Source of the DNA: Coix lacryma-jobi var. lacryma-jobi
Lineage: Eukaryota; Streptophyta; Magnoliopsida; Poales; Poaceae
Assembly (NCBI GenBank): GCA_009763385.1
Contig: VDCT01000849.1
Span: forward strand, 62,001-126,000
Direction of reading: 5' to 3'
DNA length: 64,000 bases
In this document: one piece after another, positions 23,876-34,961 of the stretch
How positions within the stretch are numbered: position 1 is the stretch's first letter
Layout: every line of letters begins with the position of its first letter
The notes under the pieces: generated by a model
Told to the model about the DNA's origin: nothing
The model's input: the letters and a program-made list of their open reading frames with translations, nothing else
Database searches by the model: none
Translations under genes and position numbers: made by a program

Positions 23876-25659
23876 TGAAAGGTCCTAAATGGCTAGGGGG
23901 GGGGGTGAATAGCCTATAAAAAACTACAACAACACTTAAACAAACTTGTTATACAACTAAATGGCGTAGCAAAGATAGCGCTAGCTCTACAAAAGTGCAA
24001 GCCACCTATCCACAATATGAATCACTACACAAGATAGAAAAACTAGAATAGCAACAACATATAAAATAATACTTGCAAGAATGTAACAAAATAAGTACAA
24101 GAGATAGGAGTGTGTATACCGATCCGGCAAGAGATTAATAAATGAATATCAATGAATACCACGGAGACAAGTTGACACAATAATTTTTCCTCCGAGGTTC
24201 ACTTGCTTGCCGGCAAGCTACGTCCCCGTTGTAGCGATACACCCACTTGGAGGTTCACGCGCTAATAGGCATCACACGCCTAACCCTCAATAGGGTGCCG
24301 CACAACCAACACAAGATGGGGATCCACAAGCTACGAGCAATCCACTAGAGTTACCTTTGGCGCTCCGCCGGGGAAGGTACAAGAACCCCTTACACTCGTG
24401 CCTAATCTCCTCCGCTGCTCCAAGCCGTCTAGGTGGCGGCAACCACCAAGAGTAATAAGAATATCCGCAGCAACCACAATCGCCAAGTGCCACTAGATGC
24501 AAACTCACAAGCAAATGCACTTGGATCTCTCGATCTCACTTGGATTCGCACTAACAAGCAAAGAGATCGGAGGGAGGGAGATTACTCAAGAGGATGTTCA
24601 AGAAGTCAGAGAGTCAAGAAGCCCCCAAAGGCGGCCACGTTCAATATATAGGGAAGGGGCGGCGGCGGCCCGAACCCTACCTTTCTGCGCTTGGTCGGTA
24701 GTACCGACCCCTCCTGGCGGTACCACCGACAGAGTCAAACTAGCCGTTTTCCCATATCCCGCTGATTTCGGCAAACCACCGACCCCTGGTCGGTTCCTCC
24801 GAGGTCGGTAGTACCGATGTGATGGCGGTACTACCGCCAGGCCAAAAGCGCCGCGACCAGAGAGCTCTGCGAAAAAACAGTCACTACCGCCTTGCGTCGG
24901 TACCACCGTGGGCGGTAGTACCGAGGTAATGGCGGTACTACCGGCAAGCCATTTTTCAAAAACAACAGAGAGCTCAGCAAAAAACTCGCCAACCACCGAC
25001 CTTGGTCGGTAGTACGGGGGCGGGGTACTACCGAGGTAATGGCGGTACCACCGCTAGGCCAAAAACGCCCCATCACAGAGAGGTCTGCACGCTGCCTCCT
25101 AGGGCGGTACCACCGACCCCTCCTGGTCGGTACCACCGGCTTCACACAGAAAAACCCATTTTCATCTCTGAGTTGATCCAAAACTATTTCAACAACTTCT
25201 CCTTTGCAAATGTGCTAACACCACCAAGTGTTTATCATCTTGTGCAAGTGTGTTAGCATTTTCACAATCATTTTCAAAGGATTCGAGTTAGCACACTAGG
25301 TCCTAATGCATATGCATGTATGAATTCACCTAGTGGCACTTGATAACCGCGGTCACTGAGATATCCCCTCTTAATAGTACGGCTATCTATCCTAAACGCA
25401 CTCACACCCTCTATGGTGTCTTGAGTGCCAAAACAAAATTCCTATTTATACCTTTGCCTTGATCTCCATAGGATTTTGCTTTTCTCTTCTTCGTCTTCCA
25501 AATGTGAGGCACTTGATCTATCTTTTGGCCATCACCACCAATATCATGATCGTCATTTAGCTTCCACATATGGTGTGTACCAACCTAGCTCATAAGCACT
25601 TCATGACATGGTTAGTACACTAGGTGACATCAATTACCCAAAACCAAACAAGGACTTTC
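23876..25659 (-). repeat. 5' LTR of the 15.7-25.7 kb SIRE element
   Basis: About 1,784 bp, matching 15739-17564 closely. The outer end reads GGACTTTC and then G where the inner LTR copy has the terminal A, so the end is either mutated or lost at a junction. Confidence 0.9.
24690..25140. repeat. GGTA/TACC palindrome cluster, 5' LTR
   Basis: The same series of GGTAGTACC/GGTACTACC/GGTACCACC words as at 16.59-17.05 kb, with small differences between the two LTRs (for example one copy near 25010 reads GGTAGTACGGGGG). Confidence 0.85.
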
Positions 25660-25660
25660 G

Positions 25661-26034
25661 ACGCGCGCAAGGGCGGTACTGCCACGCCTACCAAACAGAC
25701 AGAGATAGATCTGAATTTGGTGCAGCTGTCTTTGGTTAGAAACATGATGGTTTGGGTTGGTTTGAGCACATATCATTCAGCCATAGTAATGAATTTGCAT
25801 TCCCCCTTGATAGTACGGCATTCCTAACATTCAATAATCAAAATGAAAGCTCTTTATAGCACTTTGAGTCCGGAACCAATGAAATGTAGTATGAGGGGTC
25901 CACCAACGTAAACACCATCCTTTCTTATCATAACCTGCTTGTCAACTTCATAAATCTCATTAGTCCTTCAATCGTGTGGTCATTAAACACCAAAACCCAC
26001 AATATAGGGCTTGATTGCACTTACAATAACACAT
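25661..26034 (-). mobile_element. 5' fragment of a second SIRE-family LTR
   Basis: On the minus strand it starts TTGTAAGTGCAATCAAGCCC and follows the 5' part of the LTR at 44344 for about 370 bp, including GGAATGCCGTACTATCAAGG and TTTCTAACCAAAGACAGCTG. It ends abruptly at the SIRE junction just after a GGCAGTACCGCC word. It is more diverged than the two LTRs at 44 and 55 kb are from each other, so it is an older copy. It lies inside the 3' part of the Harbinger transposase. Confidence 0.8.
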
Positions 26035-27037
26035 GCATACATTATATCTGCAAGCTCTTTCCTTTCCCAAAGACGTGCTGGGTGACATATAATGGCCCAA
26101 CGTTCTGTAAAACACCAAAGCCCGTTCAACATCTTTTCTTGCTGATTCTTGATGTTGTGCATACAATTTATGCTTATCGCTTTGGGGTTTGATGATTGAT
26201 TTGGCAAATGCTGCCCACTCTGGATAGATACCGTCAGCTAGATAATATCCCATGTTATATTGTTTTCCATTAACTGTAAACTTAACAGGTGGTGCTCTTC
26301 CTTGTAGCACCTCAGTGAAATAATGGGGACTGGTCCAATACATTAATATCATTGTTTGAAACCAGCAGCCTCGAAAAATGCATGCAAAATCCATAGATCT
26401 AGATGCAACTGCTTCAAGCATGATTGTGGGTACTCCATAATCACCACGTGTAAATTGCCCCTTCCATGCAACCGGGCAATTTTGTCATTCCCAATGCATG
26501 CTATCAACACTACCCAACATTCCAGAAATCCATGTGCCTTGCCGAAATGAAGTAAACGTTGAATATCTTCTTTAGTAGGTCTACACAGATATTGTTGACC
26601 AAATAAGTGTCTCACACCTTGAACAAAGTTGATCATGCACTCCATTGATGTGCTCTCCGCTACTCCAAATGATTCATCCATAAGATCAGCTGGGGTACCG
26701 TATGCCAACATTCGGATGGCAACAGTGCATTTTTGTAATGGTGATAGACCAACCTTGCCAAATGCATCTTGCCTAAGACAAAAATATGGAGACCAAACCC
26801 CGAGTGCATCTACAATGCGCAAAAATAGATGCTTCCTCATGTGAAATCTTCTACGAAATGATCATCATTGTATAAAGGATTTCTTGAGAAATACTTAGCA
26901 AACAATCTGTTGTGGTCACCTTCATGATCTCTATTGATGTACCTACGTTTATAGCCCCCACGATGGTTGAGGTACCACTTAGGCGACCAGCAGCTTCTCT
27001 TCGAGTTGAGCTTCAACTTGAGCCTCAATAGGATCAT
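26035..27037 (-). pseudogene. PIF/Harbinger transposase (DDE_Tnp_4) pseudogene
   Basis: Minus-strand pieces in three frames match the grass PIF/Harbinger transposase order. RKHLFLRIVDALGVWSPYF and GLSPLQKCTVAIRMLAYGTP come first (26830-26700), then ADLMDESFGVAESTSMEC and FGQQYLCRPTKEDIQRLL. After a garbled section come ILEAVAS-like residues, then QGRAPPVKFTVNGKQYNMGY, YLADGIYPEWAAFAKSI and ESARKDVERAL (26310-26110). The last carries the region of the catalytic Glu. The first and second catalytic Asp regions lie at frame breaks. It is dead as read; its 3' end is interrupted by an LTR fragment. Confidence 0.8.
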
Positions 27038-27467
27038 TAAATTCTTCCCACATCATCTCTTCAATCTTCTCACTATTCACAGACTCATCAGAATGACTAG
27101 AATGATCTTGTGAATCAGTAGAAATCCTTTATTTGCTAGTAGGATGCTTTCTTATGTGCAAGCTGAAGGTAGTGTGTGTTGCAACCTTGTTGAACTGCAG
27201 CTTATATTTATAGCTAGTGTATCCTTGTAGGAAAGAAGTGTTTCTGTCTTGTTTTTGTCTGTATTCATTTTGTCTGTATTCCAACAGTCATGTCCCATTT
27301 TTGTCAACATGCCAACAACTAGTTTTGAACTGCTAGTTTTTGTATGGCACAATTATTGTACTTATCATTGTTGCATATGCTTCATGCCTCTTTAGTTGTT
27401 TTCAGTAAAATTAGAAGTGTCTTTGTCCATTAATTTTGCATATGTCTGGTACAGATCTCTTCTAGCC
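27038..27467. other. Spacer between the two Harbinger ORFs
   Basis: About 430 bp without a recognisable coding motif, AT-rich. In autonomous PIF/Harbinger elements the Myb-like ORF and the transposase ORF are separate, so this is the expected inter-ORF spacer. Confidence 0.5.
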
Positions 27468-27985
27468 TTATGTTCTCATCTTCTGTCTACCTCTCCTACC
27501 TGCCTCCTCTCTTCCCCCAGCCTCTTCTATCCTCTTTTCCTCTTCACCTGTGCTTGAATCTTCAACACTAATAAAGTTTTTCTCTTCATTCGTTGCAGGG
27601 CAGGGAGAAGCTGATTCAGATCCATGAGAAGAAGCACATCCAACAACTTGATTTGGTGAGTACCCCCAACTTTCTTGTTGTTGAAAACTTGAGGGCGAAA
27701 ACCATGGAAGCTTATTGGTGTAGATGGTATCCCAATTTCCTTGTTGCTGAAAACCATGAAAGCCTGGATGAGAATTGCCATATACTTGGCAGTTGGCTAG
27801 AAACCCAAATGGGTGGAAGTTGTGGAAATTAGGTGACATGGATTGGGTGGAATGGTAGGATGTGCTTGGGGGAATGTTGAGGGAATTTCAGTGGGAGGGG
27901 ATTCTTGTCTACTACTCCCAGAATGCTGGCTTGAGAAGCCTTGGTTCAAAAGGTTCATGAAACTTCTATTGTTGGCAGGATCCAT
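27468..27985 (-). pseudogene. Harbinger ORF1 (Myb/SANT-type accessory protein), N-terminal part
   Basis: ATG at 27985 opens MDPANNRSFMNLLNQGFSSQ, followed by IPSTFPQAHPT. A second frame continues with FHNFHPFGFLANCQVYGNSH and SRG/HGSESASPCPATNEEKN. This Gln/Pro/Ser-rich N-terminus is characteristic of the Myb-like ORF1 proteins of grass PIF/Harbinger elements (often mis-annotated as glutathione S-transferase T3-like). The Myb/SANT domain that should follow is not recognised; the frame dissolves after GGREEAGRRGRQKMRT. It works with the transposase in the active family. Confidence 0.6.
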
Positions 27986-28453
27986 CTCGTAGAAAAGTTT
28001 GGTGGCATGGTGATATTCCTCCTGAGTTTGCCTCTGTTTTGTAGATGAAGCAGCAACAACAACGGTTGGAAACCGTACATGAAGGAGGAGCAACGGTAGA
28101 AAAATGTACATGAAGAAGTGGCTGCTATAGGAAGGAGCAACGACTAGAATACAACGCCTAGATTGGATCAACCGCTTTTCAATATTTTAATGCATATGAC
28201 CAGAAACATTGTATAAATATTGTTTTTATTTTCTTCCTACCGGAAGTAGCACTACTACCCGTCATTGCTACTACCTATCCTCACAGTGTATCTTTCCGGT
28301 AGCAAGGGTGCATTAAATGCTTCTTACCAGCTTACTACGCTCCATTGCGGGTGCCCTAATGTCGGTAGCTCCTCTAGATTGCGCGCGGTTTTCCATCGGT
28401 TCTGGCCTTCTGGCAAGAAAACCTCTCAAGTCTCAAGTTATACTCTAGGCATT

Positions 28454-31227
28454 TGTTAGAATCTGATACCCCTAGTTATGCGCAACATCCTTCTGATCTT
28501 TGAAAGAATGTTGTGAATATGACACAAGCTAGCACCGTATCAAGAACGATGTAGTTGAATCGCGTAGAAAAACCTAGATGACGATGAAGCAACCACGACA
28601 AGAAATTAGGATTTGGCGAAGCCGACCATAAATTCTATTAGCACAACTCCAACAGAGTACAAGTGATTGCCGCTCTCTCACAACCCTACTTGACCCTCCA
28701 GGACCCATCGATTCTTGCCCTATACAAAAATCTAGTGCAATAGAACTGTCTAGCTTAATCCTCTTGAGCGCTCCTAATTGCTCTGTACAAGCCTTGGATG
28801 AGATCCCTTGTGTTGGCTTGGTTATCTTTTTCTTGATATTGTTATGATGCCTATGACCTATATTCCTTGATTTATATAGTCCCCCAAGGCCCCTCATACA
28901 TACAAATAGTAGTCCTACTCCTAGTAGGATTCTACACTCAAGACCTAGTACAACTAGTACAATTTGAGTCACCATACAAATAATCTCCACCTTGACTCTA
29001 ATCCCTTGAAGTCATCGTGCCCTCCAAGAATTTGCTCCAAATCGGCTCCTTTTTTTATTTATACTCCCACCTCAAGAGTGCCCCCACCACAGAGGCTCAT
29101 GCACATCACCAAATATGCGTGTCAGTTCCAGGCTGGACTGCCAGAACCTTCCATCTGAGAGCTCCATCATTGTGTAGTTTGGTTAACCACACCACCTTCT
29201 CCTTTGGCCCTCCATGCCATAGGTTTCTACCGCCTTCGAGCTCCACCTACTCGTTGGTACTGCTGTGGGTGGTCCGACCACGTCTAGCTTCTTCCAACAA
29301 CTCGTAGCTTCGCCTCTACGTTTGTTAGATTTTGCAGCCGTCTTTGTAGCCTTACACTTGACCACAATTGAGATTTGGGCACCTGCCATTGACGAGACGA
29401 CTTCCTTCTCCTGATCTGGATTTTTACCAAATCTCCCGTGGTTGCACCACCCATAAGATTTCCTATCACACTATCCTCCATTAATCCAGATACTTTTCAT
29501 AATTACATGCTCTTTGCAAGTAACTCGCATGACTCCACCTTGAAGTGATAATTCACAACCTTGGAGTTCTAGCGACCTCACAGATATTAGATTCTTTTCA
29601 ATCCTGTGATATACCGAACTCCCGTCAGTGTGCAAAGTGTTCCATTATGCATCTCCAATGTAATTGTTCTCACCTCAGTGACTGATACTCCTGGAAATCC
29701 GCTAAGTGAACAATTCCATTCACTGAGTGTAGAGATCCTTCGTCAACATCTCCCTCACCGAACATAGATATGGAAATAGCTTCCTGAATCTAATATCCAA
29801 TTATGAATAGTACCTGGTTGACTGACGATAAGTACGTCACCTTCATCCTCACTTGCCACTGAGCATGTTCCTCTCATAGTCTTCAAACTTGGACAGCCCT
29901 TTATCATGTGACCCTCCTTGTCACATAGATGGCATGTACGTTGTCCCTTGCTCTTGCCTTTCTTCTTCCCATGATTCTTAACTTTTCCTGCTCCACTTGA
30001 AACAGTGAAAGCTTGATCACCCAAGAATGAAGAATCTTGCGGCTTCTCCAAGGACTCTGCCTCCAGTAGATATGCAACTGTCTCATTGAAGTTGAGAGTA
30101 GTCTTCCCGACGAGAATATTCATCACTAGCTGCTCCTACGATGGTGGTAAGGATGAAGCTAATACGACGACTTTATCGTTCTCCTCAATTTCTCATCCAC
30201 ACTAATCAGCTGCGTGACAAGCTTGTTGAAGACATTTAGATGATCAACGAATCGTGTATCTTCCTCCATGCGTAACTTAAATAGTTGACGCTTCAGTACC
30301 CATCGATTTGTCAGCTACTTTGCTATATACAACTCTTCTAGGCTCTTCCATAATTTCGTCGATGAATTCTCCTTGATTACCGAGTACTTCATCAGAGAGA
30401 CATAGTCGAATTGTACTGACATCCTTTCGCTCCATCACCTTCCATTCTTCATCAGTTATCTTGTCCGGCTTGGTGACCTTGAGAGCATCAATCAATCCTT
30501 GTTGGACAAGCACATCTTGTACCACGCATTGTCACGCGCTGAAATTTCCTTTGCCATCAAATTTCTCTACTTGATTCCACATCCCTGACATCATCTAAAT
30601 TTTGTGCTTCCTAGCCCTGTCAACCTTCTCATAAAATCAAATCAATCCGACCTTGGCTTTGATACCACTTGTTACAATCTGATACCCCTAGTTATGCGCA
30701 TCAGTTTTCGGATCTTTGAAAAGATGTTGTGAATATGACACAAGCTAGCACCGTATCAAGAACGATGTAGTCGAATCGCGTAGAAAACCCTAGATGACGA
30801 TGAAGCAACCACGACAAGATATTATGATTTGGCGAAGCTGACCACAAATTCTATTACACAAACTCCAAGAGAGTACAAGTGATTACCGCTCTCTCACAAC
30901 CCTACTTGACCCTCCAGGACCCACCGATTCTTGCCCTATACAAGAATATAGTGCAATAGAACTGTCTAGCCTAATCCTCTTGAGCGCTCCTAATTGCTCT
31001 GTACAAGCCTTGGATGTGATCCTTGTGTTGGCTTGATTATCTTTCTTGATCTTGTTATGAATGCCTATGACATGTATCCCTTGATTTATATAGTTCCCTC
31101 CAAGACCCTCGTACATACAACTAGGAGTCCTACTCCTAGTAGGATTCTATACTCAAGACCTAGTAGAACTAGAAGTCCTAATAGTATATTTTTAACCTTT
31201 TGAGTCTAAGTAGGATTTGACCATACA
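28454..31227 (-). mobile_element. Internally deleted Copia element (gag-protease only)
   Basis: Two diverged LTRs (28454-28978, 525 bp; 30670-31227, 558 bp) run from TGTTA..ATCTGATACCCC to ACCATACA on the plus strand. On the minus strand a primer-binding site TGGTATCAAAGCC (30667-30655) follows the 5' LTR, and a polypurine tract AAGGTGGAGATTAT (about 28993-28980) precedes the 3' LTR. Total length is 2.77 kb against about 5 kb for complete relatives. Integrase, RT and RNase H are missing. Flanks are GCATT and ACATG, not a clean duplication. The single knuckle and short LTRs fit the Tork/Tnt1-like rather than the SIRE lineage. Confidence 0.8.
29560..30525 (-). pseudogene. Copia gag-protease remnant
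   Basis: Segment 30525-30277 carries gag with IDALKVTKPDKITDEEWKVM and STIRLCLSDEVL. Segment 30126-29755 carries TTLNFNETVAYLLEAESLEK, the knuckle CHLCDKEGHMIKGC and the protease start NWILDSGSYFHI. Further on, in another frame, IEKNLISVRSLELQG and GGVMRVTCKEHVIMKS resemble the region just before the integrase. After that recognisable homology ends at about 29510, which marks the internal deletion. Between the two gag segments a frame break is present. Confidence 0.75.
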
Positions 31228-31374
31228 ACATGGTTTACTAGCATCATCAAAGGTTTTTTTTTTAAGAGAGGTCAATCATCAAGAGCGGGAAAAACCAAAA
31301 CCATACGGCCGAACATACACGGAGTGGCGTGGTCATCATATTTGTGTTCGCTCCATTTTTTTAAATAATATATA

Positions 31375-31628
31375 CTCCCTCGCCCATAAAAGAATACAAC
31401 TATGAAAATTGTATTGGTCAAACTATTTAAATTTTGACTAAGTATAATAAATAGTATTATCATTTAGATCTTAAAATAAATTTATTATAAAAATATATAT
31501 CTCAACTAATCTAATGATGTTTATTTTGTCTTATAAGAGTTAGTATTTTTTCATATATAATTTTGATCTAAGTTTACGATGGGATGTGACTCTTCGAGAT
31601 GTGAAAATTCCTTCGTGACGGAGGGGAG
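31375..31628. mobile_element. Stowaway MITE upstream of NdhL
   Basis: It starts CTCCCTCGCCCATAAAAG and ends GTGACGGAGGGGAG, flanked by TA on both sides. It is 254 bp and AT-rich, typical of Tc1/mariner-derived Stowaway elements. Its end lies 215 bp before the NdhL start codon, so it forms part of the promoter region. Confidence 0.85.
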
Positions 31629-31843
31629 TACGTATTATGGAATTTGAAACTTACGGCCCACGCATGACGCAGTGAAGCCAACCGCTTCCATCCATTGGAT
31701 CCCTATGCAACGGTCCAAGTAGGCCAAATTCTTGAGCGCCACATGACCCCAAAACCAAAAGCGTCGTCTATCCAGAATTCCAGATAAGGCGCGCGCCACG
31801 GCTGTCGTGCAAACAGCCAAACAGTACCGAGGGGCCTGGCCCC

Positions 31844-33799
31844 ATGGACACAGCCGCCGCCTCATGGCGACTCCTCTCGCCGGCCTCCTCCTCCCCGCCT
31901 CCCTGCCCGCAGCAGCTGCCCAAGCGGCGATCGGCGACCTTCGCGCCTCGCCACAGGCGCAGCAGTCGGCCCAGCTCCAGCGCCAAGTTCAGGCTCCTCT
32001 GCCTCGCCCACGACAAGGTCCATAGCTAGCAATCTTGGTTTGGTTGCTACCTCATCTTCATCGACCCTGCCGTCCGCGGTGCCTTTCTGATCGTCCGTGC
32101 CTCTTGGTTTTGTTTCCTGTTTGCTTGTTGGACGAACGCGCGCAGCAAGCGGCGCCGACGTCGGTGCAGAGCTCGCAGCTGCAGAGGCTGGCCACGGTGT
32201 TGCAGTGCGGCGCCGTCTGGGCAGCTGTACGTACACGAGTAGTCTCGCTCTCAATCCGACGCTACTATACCACCACGATCATATCGAACGTGACGACATC
32301 GCAAATGCATATGCTGTACTATGTAGGTTGAGGCGCCGGCGGCGCTGGCGACGGTGACCGGGGAGGAGGACATCGACCTCCTAGGGATCCTGCCGCCGAT
32401 CGCGGTGTTCGCCGTCTTCTACTTATTCGTCGCTCCTGTGCGTGACGAGCCACTCAGCTCCTCTTGTTGGTTTGCTCTCAAAGCGACTTCATTCATTTGG
32501 TCTGCCCCTGAGTGAGTAACAAGTGTGGCATGTGCAGCCGCTGCTCATGAACTGGATGAGGCTGAGGTGGTACAAGCGCGAATTCGTGGAGACGTACCTG
32601 CAGTTCATGTTCACCTACCTCTTCTACCCAGGGTGAGTGTGCACTTGCTGTGGCGTCGTAAACATAACTGATAAGACTATCCGCACTCGTGTTACTCTAT
32701 ATTCGTCCTCTAAAAAAAATATTCTGTCCTGGTCATCAAAATTCTCTACTCTATATCACTCTCTACTCTATATCACTTTCTCCTGCATCGATCCATACTC
32801 TATATCAACTCTCAATAACGGCTCCACTTGTCATTATCTATAATTTATCTAAAATATCCATATGACATCTTGTTTAAAAGAATTTATTCAAACAAATTTA
32901 ATGGTGCAATCGGAATTTGATTTGGACTTTTGGTCTGTGAGTTATCGTATTTTTTAGTTAATTGAAATAGTGGGATCCACCACTGCCATCTCTCACATGC
33001 TGTATGTCCTTTACCGGAGTCCCGGTACCCCGGCGAATTTGGCGGACAAAGCCAAACATCCAGGACGCGCTAGCACGATAGCGTTCTCCGCTGCGGAGGC
33101 TTCTTCCGCTAAAATGATACTGCAATATTGTTTATCGTAGAGCGGTGCAGACAGTCTAAGGACCCGTACCTGGTTCTTCCAACAATCCATCTAGCGTGAC
33201 ACTTTTACAGTTTCAAATACTGCTAGTACTACATAAAAACATTAAAAAAAACACGTTTCAATGTTACAAGATCTGTCCAATGTTAGGATAGTAGAAAAAC
33301 AAAACACCCTTGACATCTAGAAAGTGTTGGAGTTTGGATTACTACAGAATGGCACATTAGCTGTTCTAGTGCTACTAGTTCTGTAGATTGTAGATGCTCT
33401 GAATCATATCCAAGTGATCTGTTGGCTATAGGCTATAGCTGCACAAGACAAGGCCAAGCTTCTTCCCAAGTTTTCGTTGGTCTAGCAGAGTGAAGTGGTT
33501 TTGTTTGTCTGGCCTGTTAATTAGCTCAAAATCAATGGGATCTTCCTGCAACCTATTATAATCCATGACCAACACACTGAATTCGGTTTGTTATATTTCT
33601 CAATAGAAAAGATTGGTTTCCGCTTCATTTTGCAAGTATCATACCTGCGTGTGTTTGCAGGCTGATGCTCTGGGCGCCATTCGTCAACTTCAGGAAGTTC
33701 CCGAGGGATCCCACCATGAAGTACCCTTGGTCCAAGCCAAAGGAGGGCACGCCGCTGTTCAAAGACAGATACCCGCCTATAGACTCCTATAAGCCTTGA
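31844..33799 (+). CDS. ndhL: NdhL, NAD(P)H-quinone oxidoreductase subunit L, chloroplastic
   Basis: Five exons: 31844-32017, 32146-32226, 32327-32437, 32538-32632, 33661-33799. All introns are GT-AG. They join to 199 residues with no stop or frame problem. Residues 1 to about 60 (Ser/Arg/Pro-rich) look like a plastid transit peptide. Two membrane segments fall at about 103-126 (PPIAVFAVFYLF) and 140-162 (QFMFTYLFYPGLMLWAPF). The block FVNFRKFPRDPTMKYPWSKP is the NdhL/CRR23 signature. NdhL is a membrane subunit of the thylakoid NDH complex, which returns electrons from ferredoxin to plastoquinone around photosystem I. The start is chosen because it precedes the transit peptide in a good context (CCCCATGGAC). 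It is the only fully intact host gene here, in an island between mobile elements. Confidence 0.93.
32674..33159. mobile_element. MITE in NdhL intron 4
   Basis: Imperfect inverted ends AAGACTATCCGCACTCG at 32673 and, read on the other strand from 33159, TTAGACTGTCTGCACCGC. The span is about 486 bp. A clear duplication was not found and the family (hAT- or Mutator-like) is not assigned. It accounts for about half of the 1,028-bp intron. Confidence 0.5.
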
Positions 33800-34533
33800 T
33801 ACTTGTACTCTGCTGGCTCGTCGTCACGGGCACGCAGCAAAAGATTTCTTTACCTGAAGCTGTCTAAAAACAATATCACAGTCTAATAATACCCGTGCTA
33901 GTACATGGGGTACTCTGGAGACTCAATTCTCGAGTCATTGTAATTGCAGCGATATCTCAATAGGGGGAATACCATGCATGTTTGTTTTCTTGTACAAGTA
34001 CGCGCAGTCGTCAAAGCATATTTTGTGCTTGACAAGATTACAACGCAGCCAGTGGCGATTGGGCATTTCTGTAGTTATAGAATTTAGATGTGCAACCTGA
34101 TTGTAACCTGATGAGGCTCTAGGAGTTCCATAAACTTTCAACTTTTTTTTCACTCTCTCACAATCACATCACATCAATGTTGGACGCATACATGAAGCAT
34201 TAAATGTTGGTAAACATATAAATAACTAATTGTACTTTTAGGATGTACATGTCGAGACGATCTTTGAGTCTACATATCCATATTTAGATAAAGTTTGTCA
34301 AATAACAACGAAAGTGCTACAGTTGAGAAAAAATCTCATCACATGCATGTAACAAGGCTAGATCTACGGTAATCTAATTCAAACAAATTACTGTCTTAAA
34401 CAAATAAAAGTACATTTATATAATGTCCATAACAACGAAAGTCTATATTCAATATTCACATGCATGTCAGGCCTAGATCAAACGATTACATGTGCTTAAA
34501 AAATATGAAAGAAAGGTTACATCACTAGGATCT
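33800..34533. other. 3' flank of NdhL and AT-rich intergenic DNA
   Basis: NdhL 3' UTR probably occupies the first one to four hundred bases; no unambiguous polyadenylation signal was picked. The rest is AT-rich with no gene seen. Confidence 0.5.
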
Positions 34534-34790
34534 TATCTTAATATTAAAATTGGAGACCCTCTAATAGAGCATTCCACATTAATCTCAGCTTCTCACAAAA
34601 ATCAGAAATATTTGGTATATTTCACTAATAGACTTTAATCATCATCGTCAATAAGAATCATTCTTAATATTACAGATTGGAGACCTGCAATAAAGCTTCC
34701 AATTAAATTCTCAGCTTCTCGCAAATCAGAAATATTTGTATTTCATTATTAGACTTTAATCACCATAATCACTAATAATCATTGAATTTA
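34534..34790. repeat. Direct duplication of about 125-130 bp
   Basis: The words TCTTAATATTA, TTGGAGACC, TCTCAGCTTCTC, AATCAGAAATATTTG and TAGACTTTAATCA occur twice in the same order, starting near 34538 and 34666. The first words are reminiscent of some plant Helitron 5' ends but no Helitron 3' hairpin or CTRR end was found. Confidence 0.65.
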
Positions 34791-34961
34791 ATATGAATTC
34801 TTATCAATTACCCACCTCTCCTTAAGCAAATTTCATAAAGCAAGCTCCTAAATTTGCACCTAAAATTACCCTCCGAAGTTTGTGTCCAAACTATCCACAT
34901 TTGTCTTTATGAAAGATAATACCCAAATTAACCCGTAAATTTGCATATAAATTACCACAAA

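Larger units (their letters stand above)
15739..25659 (-). mobile_element. SIRE/Maximus-lineage Copia element, two LTRs, minus strand
   Basis: Structure read on the minus strand: 5' LTR 25659-23876, primer-binding site complementary to initiator-Met tRNA, gag, pol in the Copia order protease-integrase-reverse transcriptase-RNase H, about 1 kb non-coding, polypurine tract, and 3' LTR 17564-15739. The total is about 9.9 kb. The long gag with two zinc knuckles, the LTR end motif TATTCACCCCCCC and the long post-pol region fit the SIRE lineage. The coding part is broken by several single-base frameshifts. The terminal base at the 25.66-kb end is absent or changed and the two flanks do not share a 5-bp duplication (GTGTG on the left; ACGCG or GACGC on the right). 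Confidence 0.9.
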
